Assembly: GCA_963818685.1 (NCBI GenBank)
Contig: CAWFTJ010000002.1
Location: forward strand, 372,001 to 436,000
From: CAJCJE01 sp963818685
GTDB lineage: Bacteria > Actinomycetota > Actinomycetes > Mycobacteriales > Pseudonocardiaceae
DNA length: 64,000 nucleotides
Direction of reading: 5' to 3'
Of the stretch, positions 25,440 to 35,346 are shown piece after piece. Every line of letters begins with the position of its first letter. The stretch's first letter is position 1. A program made the translations under genes and the position numbers. The notes under the pieces were generated by a model. It saw nothing but the letters and a program-made list of their open reading frames with translations. It had not been told where the DNA came from and searched no databases.

Positions 25440-27135
25440 TAAGCTCACGGATATGAGTCGGTTCGTTGACACGCTGTTGGCCACCGCCCGCAGCACGACC
25501 CGGGGATTCGTGACCGGAGAGCCCAAGGCCCCACATCGCAGCACCTGGGGTGAAGTACACGAACAGGCCACGAGAATGGCCGGCGCGCTGATCAAGGACG
25601 GCTTCGCGCCCGGATCGGCCGTTGGCGTGCTGGCCGGCGAACCGGCGATGATCGCACCCGCGGTGCAGGCGGTGTGGCTGGCCGGTGGCAGCGTCACCAT
25701 GCTGCACCAGCCGACGCAGCGCACGAACATCGCGGTCTGGTCCGAGGACACCGTCGCGGTGCTCGGGATGATCGGCGCCAACCTGGTGCTGCTCGGCCCG
25801 CCGTTCGACGCGCTCGCCCCGGTGCTCACCGAACGCGGCATCCGCTACCTGCTCATCGGCGACCTCGCGAACGGCGAACCGCTCGCGCAACCCGTCGACA
25901 TGCCGGGCGACGCGACCGCGTTACAACAACTGACCAGCGGCTCGACCGCCGATCCCAAGGCGGTCCGGATCACGCACGACAATCTGATCGCGAACATCCG
26001 CTCGATGGCCGAGGGCGCGAAGCTCGACCCCGACAAGGACACGATGATGTCCTGGCTGCCGCTGTTCCACGACATGGGCATGGTCGGCTTCATGACCATC
26101 CCGATGACGCTGGGCATCGAGCTGGTCAAGGTCACCCCGGTCGACTTCCTGTCGGGCCCGCTGCTGTGGCCCGCGCTGATCAGCAAGTACCACGCCACGA
26201 TCACCGCTGCGCCGAACTTCGCCTATGCCATGGTCGGCCGCAGGATGGCCAAGGTCGACGAGGACGACGCCTACGACCTGAGTCAGCTGCGCATCGCGCT
26301 CAACGGCGCGGAACCGATCGACGTGGCCGCGGTGCGCAACTTCACCGACGCGGGCGCCAGGTTCGGCATGCCGCCGGAGTGTGTGCTGCCCGCCTACGGC
26401 ATGGCCGAGGCCACCCTCGCGGTGTCGTTCGCACCGCTGTTCACCGGCTTGTCCGTGGACACCATCGACACCGTCGAACTCGAACAGAACGCGCGCGCCG
26501 TGCCGGTCGGACCGTCGGACGACCCGGCGGCCACCCGCTCGTTCTCGCTGCTCGGGCCGCCCCTGCCCGGCCTTGAGGTCTCGGTGGTCGACGAGCAGGG
26601 CAACGTGCTCGGCGAGCGCGAGGTCGGCGAGCTGCGCGTGCGCGGCGAGGCCGTCACCCCCGGCTACCTGACCATGAACGGCCCGCTGGCCACCCAGGAC
26701 GCGGAAGGCTGGCTGTCCACCGGTGACCTCGGCTACCTGGTGGGCGAGCAGGTCGTGGTGTGCGGGCGGCGCAAGGACGTGATCATCATGGGCGGCCGCA
26801 ACATCTACCCGACCGACATCGAGCGCGCCGCCCTGTCCGTGGACGGGGTGCGTGCCGGCAACGCGGTCGCGGTCCGACTCGACGCGGGCACCCGGCGCGA
26901 GCGGTTCGCCGTGGTCGTCGAGTCCAAAATGGCCGGTGACTCGGATGCGGAACGCCTGCTGGACAAGCAGATCGCCGCACGCGTCATGGACGCGGTCGGT
27001 GTCCGCCCGGTGAGCGTGTTCGTGCTCGGACCGGGCAGCCTGCCCAAGACCCCGTCCGGCAAGCTGCGCAGGGCGGCGGCTGGAGAATGGGTCAGCGAAC
27101 GACTCGCCGAACGCGCCGCCGCCGCGAACTCCTGA
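25440..27135 (+). CDS. Fatty acyl-AMP ligase / acyl-CoA synthetase (Pks16-like)
   Basis: 560-residue adenylate-forming enzyme; coding begins with the ATG at 25453, and TAAGCT (25440-25445) is its likely leaderless -10. Core motifs: LTSGSTADPKAVRITH (P-loop), SWLPLFHDMGMVGF, ALNGAEPID, YGMAEATLAVSFAP, LSTGDLGYL, and catalytic lysine in LPKTPSGKLRR at the C-terminus. The order ispE then acyl-AMP ligase equals M. tuberculosis Rv1011-Rv1013 (pks16), a likely ortholog. It activates a fatty acid for lipid assembly; whether the acceptor is CoA or an acyl carrier protein cannot be read here. Confidence 0.9.
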
Positions 27136-27188
27136 CTGGGAAAAGACCAGGCCACACCACACTCCAACCGCGTCAATGGCACCATCAC

Positions 27189-28799
27189 GTGGTGTCGAAT
27201 CGCCCGCGTCGCCGTCAGCTGCTGCCGTTCGCCGGCCTGGCCGCCCTCCTGCTCGCCGCCGCAGCGGCCTGCACCAGTATGCCGATCGGCCTCGCCCCGA
27301 TGACCACGGAGAAGCACGCGCCGTCCGGCCCGGTGCCGGCCGGCCTTGACAAGTTCTACGACCAGGCCGTCATGTGGGGCCCGTGCCAGCCCTACGCGAG
27401 CAGCGACACCGGCACGCAACTGTTCGGCGGCAGGGGATTGCAGTGCGCGCGGATCACCGTGCCGATGGACTACCACCAGCCGCAGGGCACCACGATCACC
27501 ATCGCCGCCCTGCGGATCAAGGCGACCGACCCGAGCCGGCGCATCGGCTCGCTGCTGATGAACCCGGGCGGACCCGGCGCGTCTGGCATGGAGGCGGCCG
27601 CCGGCATGGCGCAGACCTGGGCGGGCTCACCGCTGGCCAAGCGGTTCGACCTGGTCGGTTTCGACCCGCGCGGCATCGGCGCCAGCCTGCCGGCGGTCCG
27701 CTGCCTCAACGGCGCGCGGATGGACGCCGAGCGTGCCTCCGACCTCGACGACGACCCGTCCCCTGCCGGCGTCGCAAGGTTCGAGCAGCAGCAGAAGGAC
27801 TACGCGAACGACTGCGTGAACAACACCCCGCACGGCAAGAACATGCTCGCCAACGTCGGCACCGTCGACGCGGCCCGCGACCTGGACATCCTCCGCTCGG
27901 TCCTCGGTGACGAACGGCTCACCTACCTCGGCTACTCCTACGGCACCCTGCTCGGCACCACCTACGCCGAGGAGTTTCCGCACAACGTGCGCGCGATGAT
28001 CTCCGACGGCGCGGTCGACCCGACCGAAAGTCCGGTCGCGCAGCTCGTCGGCCAGGGCACCGGTTTCCAGAACGCGTTCAACCAGTTCGCCGTGTGGTGC
28101 GCGAAACAGGCCAGCTGCGCGGTCGGCAGCAACCCGAACAACGCGACCCAGGTGTTCCGCGGCCTGGTCGATCCGTTGCTCACCAAGCCCGTCCCGGTCG
28201 GCGACGGCCGCAAGCTCGGCTTCGACGACGCCACCACCGGCGCCATCCAGACCCTCTACTCCGAAACCCTCTGGACCTACCTGAACACCGGGCTCAACCA
28301 GCTCAGGCAGGGCAACGGCCAGGTGCTCATGGAACTCGCGGACAACTACAACGGTCGCAACGCCAACGGCACCTACTCCAACGAGCAGGACGCGTTCACC
28401 GCCGTCCACTGCGTCGACGGACCCCCGGTGACGGATCCGGCGACCCTGCTCACCGAAGCCCAGCAGTACAAGAAGGCCGCGCCCTTCCTCGACGACGGCA
28501 GGCCAGCGGTTGCCGAGGAAGACGCGTGCGCGTACTGGCCGGTCCCACCGACCGACCGACCGCATCTGCCTAACGTGCCCGGACTCGCCCCCACCTTGGT
28601 AATCTCCACGACCAACGACCCTGCTACGCCGTACCAGTCCGGGGTGAACCTGGCGAACGCGTTGCACGGCGCGCTGTTGACGTTCCAGAGCACTCAACAC
28701 ACCGCGTTTCTCCAGAACAACGCGTGTGTCGACACATGGGGGGCGAACTACCTGATGAACCTGACGCTGCCGCCGGCAGGCACCCGGTGTTCCTCGTGA
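27189..28799 (+). CDS. Lipoprotein S33-family peptidase (CaeA/Hip1-like), copy 1
   Basis: 536 residues, alpha/beta hydrolase of the tripeptidyl aminopeptidase type. A signal peptide (QLLPFAGLAALLLAAAAACTS) ends in a lipobox-like cysteine, so the enzyme is anchored outside the membrane. Oxyanion region NPGGPGASG, nucleophile GYSYGTLLG (about S250), acid STTNDPATPY, and histidine TQHTAFLQN near the C-terminus. Pairs of conserved Cys suggest disulphides. Relatives in M. tuberculosis (Rv2223c/Rv2224c) form a tandem pair near glnA2, as here. The start may be the GTG at 27189 or 27192. Confidence 0.92.
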   Translation: MVSNRPRRRQLLPFAGLAALLLAAAAACTSMPIGLAPMTTEKHAPSGPVPAGLDKFYDQAVMWGPCQPYASSDTGTQLFGGRGLQCARITVPMDYHQPQGTTITIAALRIKATDPSRRIGSLLMNPGGPGASGMEAAAGMAQTWAGSPLAKRFDLVGFDPRGIGASLPAVRCLNGARMDAERASDLDDDPSPAGVARFEQQQKDYANDCVNNTPHGKNMLANVGTVDAARDLDILRSVLGDERLTYLGYSYGTLLGTTYAEEFPHNVRAMISDGAVDPTESPVAQLVGQGTGFQNAFNQFAVWCAKQASCAVGSNPNNATQVFRGLVDPLLTKPVPVGDGRKLGFDDATTGAIQTLYSETLWTYLNTGLNQLRQGNGQVLMELADNYNGRNANGTYSNEQDAFTAVHCVDGPPVTDPATLLTEAQQYKKAAPFLDDGRPAVAEEDACAYWPVPPTDRPHLPNVPGLAPTLVISTTNDPATPYQSGVNLANALHGALLTFQSTQHTAFLQNNACVDTWGANYLMNLTLPPAGTRCSS

Positions 28800-30352
28800 A
28801 CGGCAGATCCGGCTTATTGGCCGGCACCGCCGCGGTCATGTTGTTCGTCGCCGGTTGCGGTGTCGAGATCCTGGGTTCGCCGATCGCGGAAGGCTTTGTC
28901 CCACCGCAACTCGCCAGCTTCTACAACCAGACCCCCACCTGGGGCTCGTGCGCGGGCTACGCCACCGACGACGCGTCCCGCAAGGTGTACAACCGGGTCG
29001 ACATCAAGTGCGCGCGACTGCTCGTGCCGCTGGACTACTCGAAGCCCGAGGGCACCGTGATCAGCCTCGGCATGCTGAAGGTCGACGCGCTCGACCCGCA
29101 GTCGCGCATCGGCTCGCTGATCATGAACCCGGGCGGGCCCGGCGAGTCCGGCATGCTCGAAGCCGTCAGCCTCGCCGACCAGATCTCCGACACCGACCTC
29201 GCCGCCCACTTCGACCTGGTCGGGTTCGACCCGCGCGGGGTCGGCGCCAGCCAGCCCCAGGTGCACTGCCTCACCGACGCGGAGCAGGACGCGCAACGCC
29301 TCGAAGTGCCGCTCGACAACGACAACCGCGAGGCCGACCGTGAGCAGGCCGAGAACCAGAAGTACGCGCAGGACTGCGCGAAACGTACCGGCGACGCGGT
29401 GCTGGCCAACGTCGGCACCCGCGACGTTGCCAAGGACCTGGACGTCATGCGCGCCGCGCTCGGCGACTCGCAGCTGACCTATCTCGGCTACTCCTACGGC
29501 ACCGCGATCGGCACCCGCTATGCGGTCGACTTTCCGCGCAACGTGCGGGCCATGATTCTGGACGGCGCGGTCGACCCCGACCAGAACGAGACCGACGCGA
29601 GCCTCGCGCAGGGCTCCGGTTTCTCCGAGGCGTTCGACACCTTCGCGACGTGGTGCGCGAAACAGTCGCCCTGCGGCATCGGCACCGACCCGACCAAGGA
29701 CCAGGACCAACTGGACAAGCTCAGCGATCCGTTGAAGACCAAGCCGATCGCGGTCGGCGACCGCAAACTGTCCTATGCGGACATCCAGACCGCGGTGTCC
29801 GCGGCGCTCTACAGCGAGGACGCGTGGCCGACGCTGAACAAGGGCCTGATCGAGCTGGGCAAGGGCCAGGGCGGCACCCTGCTCTCGTTGGCCGACAACT
29901 ACCTGCAGCGCAACTCGGATGGCCACTACTCCAACAGCAACGACGTGTTCAACGCGGTGCGCTGCGCGGACTATCCACCGGTGAAGGATCGACAGACGCT
30001 GGTGCAGCAGGAGCACGCCTACGACGTGAGCGTCGGCGTCGACCCGAACACCGACCCCTACATCCCGCCGCTGGGCATCTGCGCGTTCTGGCCGGTGCCC
30101 AACACCAGCCAGCCCTACGTGCCCAGCGCGCCCGGCCTCCCGCCGGTGCTGGTGATCTCCACCACACACGATCCGGCCACCCCGTACCAGCAGGGCGTGA
30201 ACCTGGCCAAGGACCTGAACGCGCGGCTGCTCACCTTCGACGGCACCCAGCACACCGCGTTCCTGTCCGGCAGCGACTGCGTTGACAAGTGGGGCATCGA
30301 CTATCTGGTCAAGCTGACCCTGCCGCCGGCGGGGACGACCTGTAAGACCTGA
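28796..30352 (+). CDS. Lipoprotein S33-family peptidase (CaeA/Hip1-like), copy 2
   Basis: 518 residues, a paralog of the preceding gene. The GTG start overlaps the upstream stop as GTGA (28796-28799), so the two are translated together. Signal peptide LLAGTAAVMLFVAGCG with a clear lipobox (VAGC). NPGGPGESG, GYSYGTAIG (about S232), STTHDPATPY and TQHTAFLSG give the oxyanion loop and triad. The last 44 bases overlap the convergent P55-like pump gene. Members of this family process secreted proteins at the cell surface. Confidence 0.92.
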   Translation: MNGRSGLLAGTAAVMLFVAGCGVEILGSPIAEGFVPPQLASFYNQTPTWGSCAGYATDDASRKVYNRVDIKCARLLVPLDYSKPEGTVISLGMLKVDALDPQSRIGSLIMNPGGPGESGMLEAVSLADQISDTDLAAHFDLVGFDPRGVGASQPQVHCLTDAEQDAQRLEVPLDNDNREADREQAENQKYAQDCAKRTGDAVLANVGTRDVAKDLDVMRAALGDSQLTYLGYSYGTAIGTRYAVDFPRNVRAMILDGAVDPDQNETDASLAQGSGFSEAFDTFATWCAKQSPCGIGTDPTKDQDQLDKLSDPLKTKPIAVGDRKLSYADIQTAVSAALYSEDAWPTLNKGLIELGKGQGGTLLSLADNYLQRNSDGHYSNSNDVFNAVRCADYPPVKDRQTLVQQEHAYDVSVGVDPNTDPYIPPLGICAFWPVPNTSQPYVPSAPGLPPVLVISTTHDPATPYQQGVNLAKDLNARLLTFDGTQHTAFLSGSDCVDKWGIDYLVKLTLPPAGTTCKT

Positions 30353-31826
30353 TCAGCGCCGCACATATCGCGCCGACGCCGCAGATGATCGCGGTCACCA
30401 GGAAGATCTCCCGGTACTCCGAGAGCAGCGCGGCGCGGATCGCCGCCTCATAGGCCGTCAGCTCGCGATGGAACTCGGCGGCCGAGACGCCGAACGGCAG
30501 TGGTGTGTTCAGGTTCGCGGTCAGGTCGGCGAACCGGTGCAGGCCCCACGCGGACAGCGCGGACACGCCGACCAGCATGCCGGTCATCCGCGCCACCACC
30601 ACCGACGCGGACGCGACCCCGTGCTGTGCGGCCGGCACCACCCGGAGCACCGCTCCGGACAACGGCGCGATCACCAGCCCGAGGCCGAGCCCGGCGATGA
30701 TCAGGTCGGTCGGCAACACCGGCAACCCGAACACGAACCGCGCGGAGAGAACCCCAAGAGGCCAGCGCGAGATCAGCACGTACCCGAGGCCGGCGACGAC
30801 CATCCCCGCGCACCCGACGACCGCGTCGCCGAGCCGCCCGGCCAACCACCCGCCGACGACGGCACCCATCGGCAGCGCGCCAAGGAACCACGCCAACAGC
30901 ACCGCTGTCTGACCGGCGCCGTAGCCGAGCAGCGTCTGCGCGAACAACTCGACGTCGACCAGTGTCACCATCAACGCCGCGCCCGCAGCCAAACTGGCGC
31001 CGAGTACACACAAGAACACCGGCAGCCGCACCCCGGCCGTCACAACCAACCGTTTGTTTGTATGGCGCTGCCAAGTTTGGCGCTCCCAGGCGAGGAACCC
31101 GACGAACACCACACCCGCCGCGCCGAGCACCGGCCAACCCCAACCCGGCAGCACCGCCGCCTGCGGATCCGGGTTGTACAGGCCGACGACCACCAACCCC
31201 AGCACCACCGCCAGCAGAGCGCCGCCGACGAAATCCGGCCGCGTCGTCCGCTGCCCGCGCCCACCTGGAATCGCCAGCCGCACCACCACGATCGCGATCG
31301 CGGCCAGCGGCACGTTCACCCAGAACAACCCGCGCCAGCCGATCAACGCGGCCAACCCGACCCCGTACAGCGGCCCGAGCACGCTGCCCAACTCCTGCGC
31401 CGCCCCCACCGCGCCCAACACCCCGGACCGCCGCTGCTCCGCCCACAAGTCGCCGACCAAGGCCAACGTCACCGGCAGCAGCGCGCCTCCGGAAATCCCC
31501 TGCACGACCCGGCCAGCGACCAGCTCGGTCAGCCCACCCGACGACGCGGTCACCGCCGAGCCGACCGCGAACACCAGCAGGCAGCCCTGCAACAACACCC
31601 GCCGCCCGAGCACGTCCGAGAGCTGGCCGAGCAGCGGCATGGCCGCCACGTAACCGAGCAGGTATCCGGTGACGATCGGCGTCGCCTGCTCCAGGTGGTT
31701 GACGGGCACGCCGAGGTCGCGCACCACGTCGATCAGGATGCCGACCACGACGTAGGCGTCCAGCGCGGCGAGCAGCACGGCCAACCCGCCCGCGCCGATG
31801 GCGATCCGCCGGCCAGAACCGATCAT
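30309..31826 (-). CDS. MFS transporter, P55 (Rv1410c)-like, partner of LprG
   Basis: 505 residues with about 14 hydrophobic segments. Motifs: LDAYVVVGILIDVVRDLGVP, GQLSDVLGRRVLLQGC (MFS motif A), and GRVVQGISGGALLPVTLALV. In mycobacteria LprG and Rv1410 together move triacylglycerides and influence drug tolerance and envelope composition. The ATG overlaps the lprG stop as ATGA (31823-31826), so coupling is expected. The 3' end runs 44 bases into the convergent peptidase gene. Confidence 0.88.
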   Translation of the reverse strand: MIGSGRRIAIGAGGLAVLLAALDAYVVVGILIDVVRDLGVPVNHLEQATPIVTGYLLGYVAAMPLLGQLSDVLGRRVLLQGCLLVFAVGSAVTASSGGLTELVAGRVVQGISGGALLPVTLALVGDLWAEQRRSGVLGAVGAAQELGSVLGPLYGVGLAALIGWRGLFWVNVPLAAIAIVVVRLAIPGGRGQRTTRPDFVGGALLAVVLGLVVVGLYNPDPQAAVLPGWGWPVLGAAGVVFVGFLAWERQTWQRHTNKRLVVTAGVRLPVFLCVLGASLAAGAALMVTLVDVELFAQTLLGYGAGQTAVLLAWFLGALPMGAVVGGWLAGRLGDAVVGCAGMVVAGLGYVLISRWPLGVLSARFVFGLPVLPTDLIIAGLGLGLVIAPLSGAVLRVVPAAQHGVASASVVVARMTGMLVGVSALSAWGLHRFADLTANLNTPLPFGVSAAEFHRELTAYEAAIRAALLSEYREIFLVTAIICGVGAICAALIRSYRSSPPAAGSA

Positions 31827-32521
31827 CCGGCCGGCGCGGTCACCGTGACCGGCTGGTTGTAGTTCGACAGCGTCACGTCCACGGTCGCGCCGCTGCTGCC
31901 CGCCGTGGTCGGCACCGCGAACTCCGCCTTCACCGGCAGCGCCTTCGCGTCGTTGGCCAGCCACAGTGTCGCGTTCACGTCGGAGGAGATGCCCGGCACC
32001 AGCTGGCTCGCGACCTGGCTGCTCACCTTCCCGGTGATCTTCGTGACCGCCTGCCCGTCGACCGTGTCGCCGCCCTGCGGCTGCGGGTTCCGCACGCTCG
32101 CGAGCACGTGCGCGACGCCCCGGTTCGGGTCCAGGATCGCGGTCGGGTCGAACAGCGACTCGGCCAGCGACGCCGAGAGCTTCTGGTACTTCCCGGTCGG
32201 GCCCTTGAGGTAGAACGTGTCGCCGATCAGCACGAAGTCGACCTGCACCAGCTGGCCGAACTCGGTGATCCGCGCGTTGCCCTTGGCGTCGCCCGACTTG
32301 GTCAGGCTGCCGCTCGCGTCGTGCACCGGCACGGCGCTCAGGTTCCCTGCCACGGCCAGGTTGAACTCGACGCTCGTCACGTCCCGCATGGACGCGCTCG
32401 AACGCAGCAACAGCGCCTGCGCGCCCTGCGCGGTCGTGGTGGCCGCCGTGCCGGCCCCGCCGGTGCACCCGACGACCACCACCAGCGCTGCGCACAGCAG
32501 GAGCATCACCCGAGTTCGCAT
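31823..32521 (-). CDS. lprG: LprG-like lipoprotein
   Basis: 232 residues. Signal peptide with lipobox VVGC (Cys19), then the LppX/LprG fold: LLLRSSASMRDVTSVEFNLAV at the start, FYLKGPTGKYQKLSASLAES in the middle, ILDPNRGVAHVLASV, and VDVTLSNYNQPVTV at the end. The fold has a hydrophobic cavity that carries acylated lipids such as triacylglycerol and lipoglycans to the cell surface. It is the first gene of an operon with the P55-like pump. TACGAT on the minus strand (32533-32528) ends 6 bases before the ATG, indicating leaderless transcription. Confidence 0.9.
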   Translation of the reverse strand: MRTRVMLLLCAALVVVVGCTGGAGTAATTTAQGAQALLLRSSASMRDVTSVEFNLAVAGNLSAVPVHDASGSLTKSGDAKGNARITEFGQLVQVDFVLIGDTFYLKGPTGKYQKLSASLAESLFDPTAILDPNRGVAHVLASVRNPQPQGGDTVDGQAVTKITGKVSSQVASQLVPGISSDVNATLWLANDAKALPVKAEFAVPTTAGSSGATVDVTLSNYNQPVTVTAPAG

Positions 32522-32550
32522 GCGCCGATCGTAGAGCGCGCCCACCGGCC

Positions 32551-33831
32551 TCAGCGGGACGTGGTGACCGCCGCGGTGCCCGTGATCGTGCCGAACTCCA
32601 CGCCCTTGGCCTCCTTGCCGAACAACGTCAACAGGATCACCGCGACCAGCACCGGCCCGATCGTCACCGTCAACGCGAACGGATAACCGTGCGACGCCGC
32701 CAACGCCTGCTGGATCGGCAGGTTGAACGCGGCAAGACAGTTACCGAGCTGATACGTGACACCCGGATAGAAGCCGCGGATCGCGTCCGGCGACATCTCG
32801 GTCAGGTGCGCCGGGATCACCCCCCAGCCGCCCTGCACCGCCAGCTGCATCAGGAACGAGCCGAGGCACAACATGGCCGCGGACGTCGAGTACGCGAACA
32901 GCGGAATGATCGGCAGGCCGAGGATCGCGCAGAAGATGATCGTGTACCGCCTGCCGAACCGCTCGGACAACGTACCGAAGATCAACCCGCCGATGATCGC
33001 GCCGATGTTGTAGACCACCGCGATCCAGCTCGCCGTTGTCGCCGAGAGGCCGGCGCCGCCGTGCTCGGTCGCCTTCAGGAACGTCGGGTAGACGTCCTGG
33101 GTGCCGTGGCTCATCCAGTTGAACGCGGTCATCAGGAAGACCAGGTAGACGAACCGGCGAATGATCTTCGGGTTCAGCAGGATGTCGCGCATCGAGGTCT
33201 TCGTCGACTTCAACGTCTCCCGCGCCTGCTCCCAGACCTCCGACTCCTTCACCCGCGACCGGATGATCAGACTGATCGCCGCCGGGATGATGCTCAGCCC
33301 GAACAGCCACCGCCAGGACAGGCCGAGACCGGAGTGCACCAGCAGGAACGCCAGCGACGCGAGCAGGTAGCCGAAGGAGTAGCCCTCCTGCAGGATGCCG
33401 GAGAAGAAGCCACGCCGGTTCGTCGGAATCTTCTCCATGGCCAGCGCCGCGCCGAGACCCCACTCGCCGCCCATGCCGATGCCGTAGAGCAACCGCAGGA
33501 TCACCAACACCGTGAAGTTCGGCGCGAACGCGCACAGGAACCCGACCACCGAGTAGAAGCACACGTCCACGATCAGCGGCCGTCGCCGACCGACCCGGTC
33601 CGCCCACAAGCCGAAGATCAACGCGCCGACCGGTCGCATGAGCAACGTGGCCGTTGTCACGAACGCGACCGTGGTCAGCGAGATCTTGAAGTCCTTTGCG
33701 ATGTCCGCGTAGACGAGAACCACGATGAAGTAGTCGAACGCGTCCATGGTCCAACCGAGCACGGCCGCGAGGAACGCGTTGCGCTGGTCGGAGTTGAGTC
33801 GTTGCCTTGACGCGGCTGCGCTGCTGGTCAC
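32551..33831 (-). CDS. MFS carboxylate transporter (SHS/sialate-lactate family)
   Basis: 426 residues, 12 hydrophobic segments. LGWTMDAFDYFIVVLVYADIA, ADRVGRRRPLIVDV and GIGMGGEWGLGAALAMEKIPTNRRG are diagnostic for the SHS branch of the major facilitator superfamily (lactate, pyruvate or sialate:H+ symport). The GTG at 33831 has GGAAGGA 6 bases upstream; longer versions have no signal. It lies 29 bases upstream of lprG, so cotranscription is possible although lprG has its own promoter. It is divergent from glnA2. Confidence 0.85.
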   Translation of the reverse strand: MTSSAAASRQRLNSDQRNAFLAAVLGWTMDAFDYFIVVLVYADIAKDFKISLTTVAFVTTATLLMRPVGALIFGLWADRVGRRRPLIVDVCFYSVVGFLCAFAPNFTVLVILRLLYGIGMGGEWGLGAALAMEKIPTNRRGFFSGILQEGYSFGYLLASLAFLLVHSGLGLSWRWLFGLSIIPAAISLIIRSRVKESEVWEQARETLKSTKTSMRDILLNPKIIRRFVYLVFLMTAFNWMSHGTQDVYPTFLKATEHGGAGLSATTASWIAVVYNIGAIIGGLIFGTLSERFGRRYTIIFCAILGLPIIPLFAYSTSAAMLCLGSFLMQLAVQGGWGVIPAHLTEMSPDAIRGFYPGVTYQLGNCLAAFNLPIQQALAASHGYPFALTVTIGPVLVAVILLTLFGKEAKGVEFGTITGTAAVTTSR

Positions 33832-33980
33832 GGCGGTCCTTCCGTCAGTGGTTGACGCCTGTTGGTACACCGCGACGCACGTCCCGGCAACAGTTCGCCA
33901 CATCACGAACCGGTGACGGACCACCCACCTGTGCAACCGCTTACCGGCGTGCCGGAAACATGCCCTTAACCGGGCCTGCC

Positions 33981-35336
33981 TACCCTGCGGGTATGGATCG
34001 ACAGCGGGAGTTCGTGCTGCGCACCCTTGAGGAGCGCGACATCCGGTTCGTCCGGCTCTGGTTCACCGACGTCCTCGGATTCCTCAAGTCGGTCGCGGTC
34101 GCCCCGGCCGAGCTGGAAGGCGCGTTCAGCGAGGGCATCGGCTTCGACGGCTCCGCCATCGAGGGCTTCTCCCGCGTCTACGAGTCGGACATGATCGCCA
34201 AGCCCGACCCGTCCACCTTCCAGGTCCTCCCCTGGGAGACCGACGGCGGCGACCACTACTCGGCGCGCATGTTCTGCGACATCGCCATGCCGGACGGCTC
34301 GCCCTCCTGGGCCGACCCGAGGCACGTGCTGCGCCGCACCCTCGCCAAGGCCACCGAGGCCGGCTTCACCTGCTACGTCCACCCCGAGATCGAGTTCTTC
34401 CTGCTCACCGACCTCAACGACGACGGCAAGGAACCCACCCCCGCCGACAACGGCGGCTACTTCGACCAGGCCAGCCACGCCAAGGCGACCCACTTCCGCC
34501 GGCACGCCATCGAGGCGCTGGAAGCCATGGGCATCTCGGTCGAGTTCAGCCACCACGAGGGCGCGCCCGGCCAGCAGGAGATCGACCTGCGCTACGCGGA
34601 CGCGCTCACCATGGCCGACAACGTGATGACCTTCCGCTATCTCATCAAGGAGGTCGCGATCACCCAGGGCGTGCGTGCCTCGTTCATGCCCAAACCGTTC
34701 ACCGGCAAACCCGGCTCCGGCATGCACACCCACGTCAGCCTGTTCGAGGGCGACCGCAACGCCTTCTACGACAGCGAGGACCCCTACGAGCTGTCCAAGA
34801 CCGGCAAGGCGTTCGTCGCCGGCCTGCTCCGCCACGCCCGCGAGATCAGCGCGGTCACCAACCAATGGGTGAACTCCTACAAGCGGCTCATCGTCGGCGG
34901 CGAAGCCCCCACGGCGGTCTGCTGGGGCCACGCCAACCGGTCCGCGCTGGTCAGGGTGCCGCTCTACTCCAAGGGCAAGGCGTCCTCCCGTCGGGTGGAG
35001 ATCCGCAGCCCCGACTCGGCCTGCAACCCCTACCTCGCCTATGCGGTGATCATGGCCGCCGGCCTGCGGGGCGTGCAGGAGAACTACGAGCTTCCGCCCG
35101 CGACCGAGGACGACGTCTGGTCGCTGTCCGACGCCGAACGCAAGGCCGCCGGCTACGCCAGCCTCCCGCAGAACCTCGGCGAAGCCCTCGCCGAACTGGA
35201 GAACTCCGAGCTCGTCGCGGAAACCCTCGGCGAACACGTCTACGACTTCTTCCTGCGCAACAAACAGCTCGAATGGGACGGCTACCGCAGCGAGGTCACC
35301 CCCTACGAACTACGCACCGGCCTCCCCGTCCTCTGA
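33981..35336 (+). CDS. glnA2: Type I glutamine synthetase, GlnA2 type
   Basis: 447 residues; coding starts at the ATG at 33993, and TACCCT (33981-33986) 6 bases upstream is its leaderless -10. Signatures: EGIGFDGSAIEGFSRVYESD (beta-grasp), metal ligands in HPEIEFFL and EFSHHEGAPGQQEIDLRY, ATP site KPFTGKPGSGMHTHVSL, and NRSALVRVP. The NLYDLP adenylylation-site motif of GlnA1-type enzymes is absent, so this isoform is probably not controlled by GlnE. In M. tuberculosis glnA2 sits beside glnE and the CaeA pair, the same company as here. Confidence 0.92.
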   Translation, partial: YPAGMDRQREFVLRTLEERDIRFVRLWFTDVLGFLKSVAVAPAELEGAFSEGIGFDGSAIEGFSRVYESDMIAKPDPSTFQVLPWETDGGDHYSARMFCDIAMPDGSPSWADPRHVLRRTLAKATEAGFTCYVHPEIEFFLLTDLNDDGKEPTPADNGGYFDQASHAKATHFRRHAIEALEAMGISVEFSHHEGAPGQQEIDLRYADALTMADNVMTFRYLIKEVAITQGVRASFMPKPFTGKPGSGMHTHVSLFEGDRNAFYDSEDPYELSKTGKAFVAGLLRHAREISAVTNQWVNSYKRLIVGGEAPTAVCWGHANRSALVRVPLYSKGKASSRRVEIRSPDSACNPYLAYAVIMAAGLRGVQENYELPPATEDDVWSLSDAERKAAGYASLPQNLGEALAELENSELVAETLGEHVYDFFLRNKQLEWDGYRSEVTPYELRTGLPVL

Positions 35337-35346
35337 CTGACCCGGT

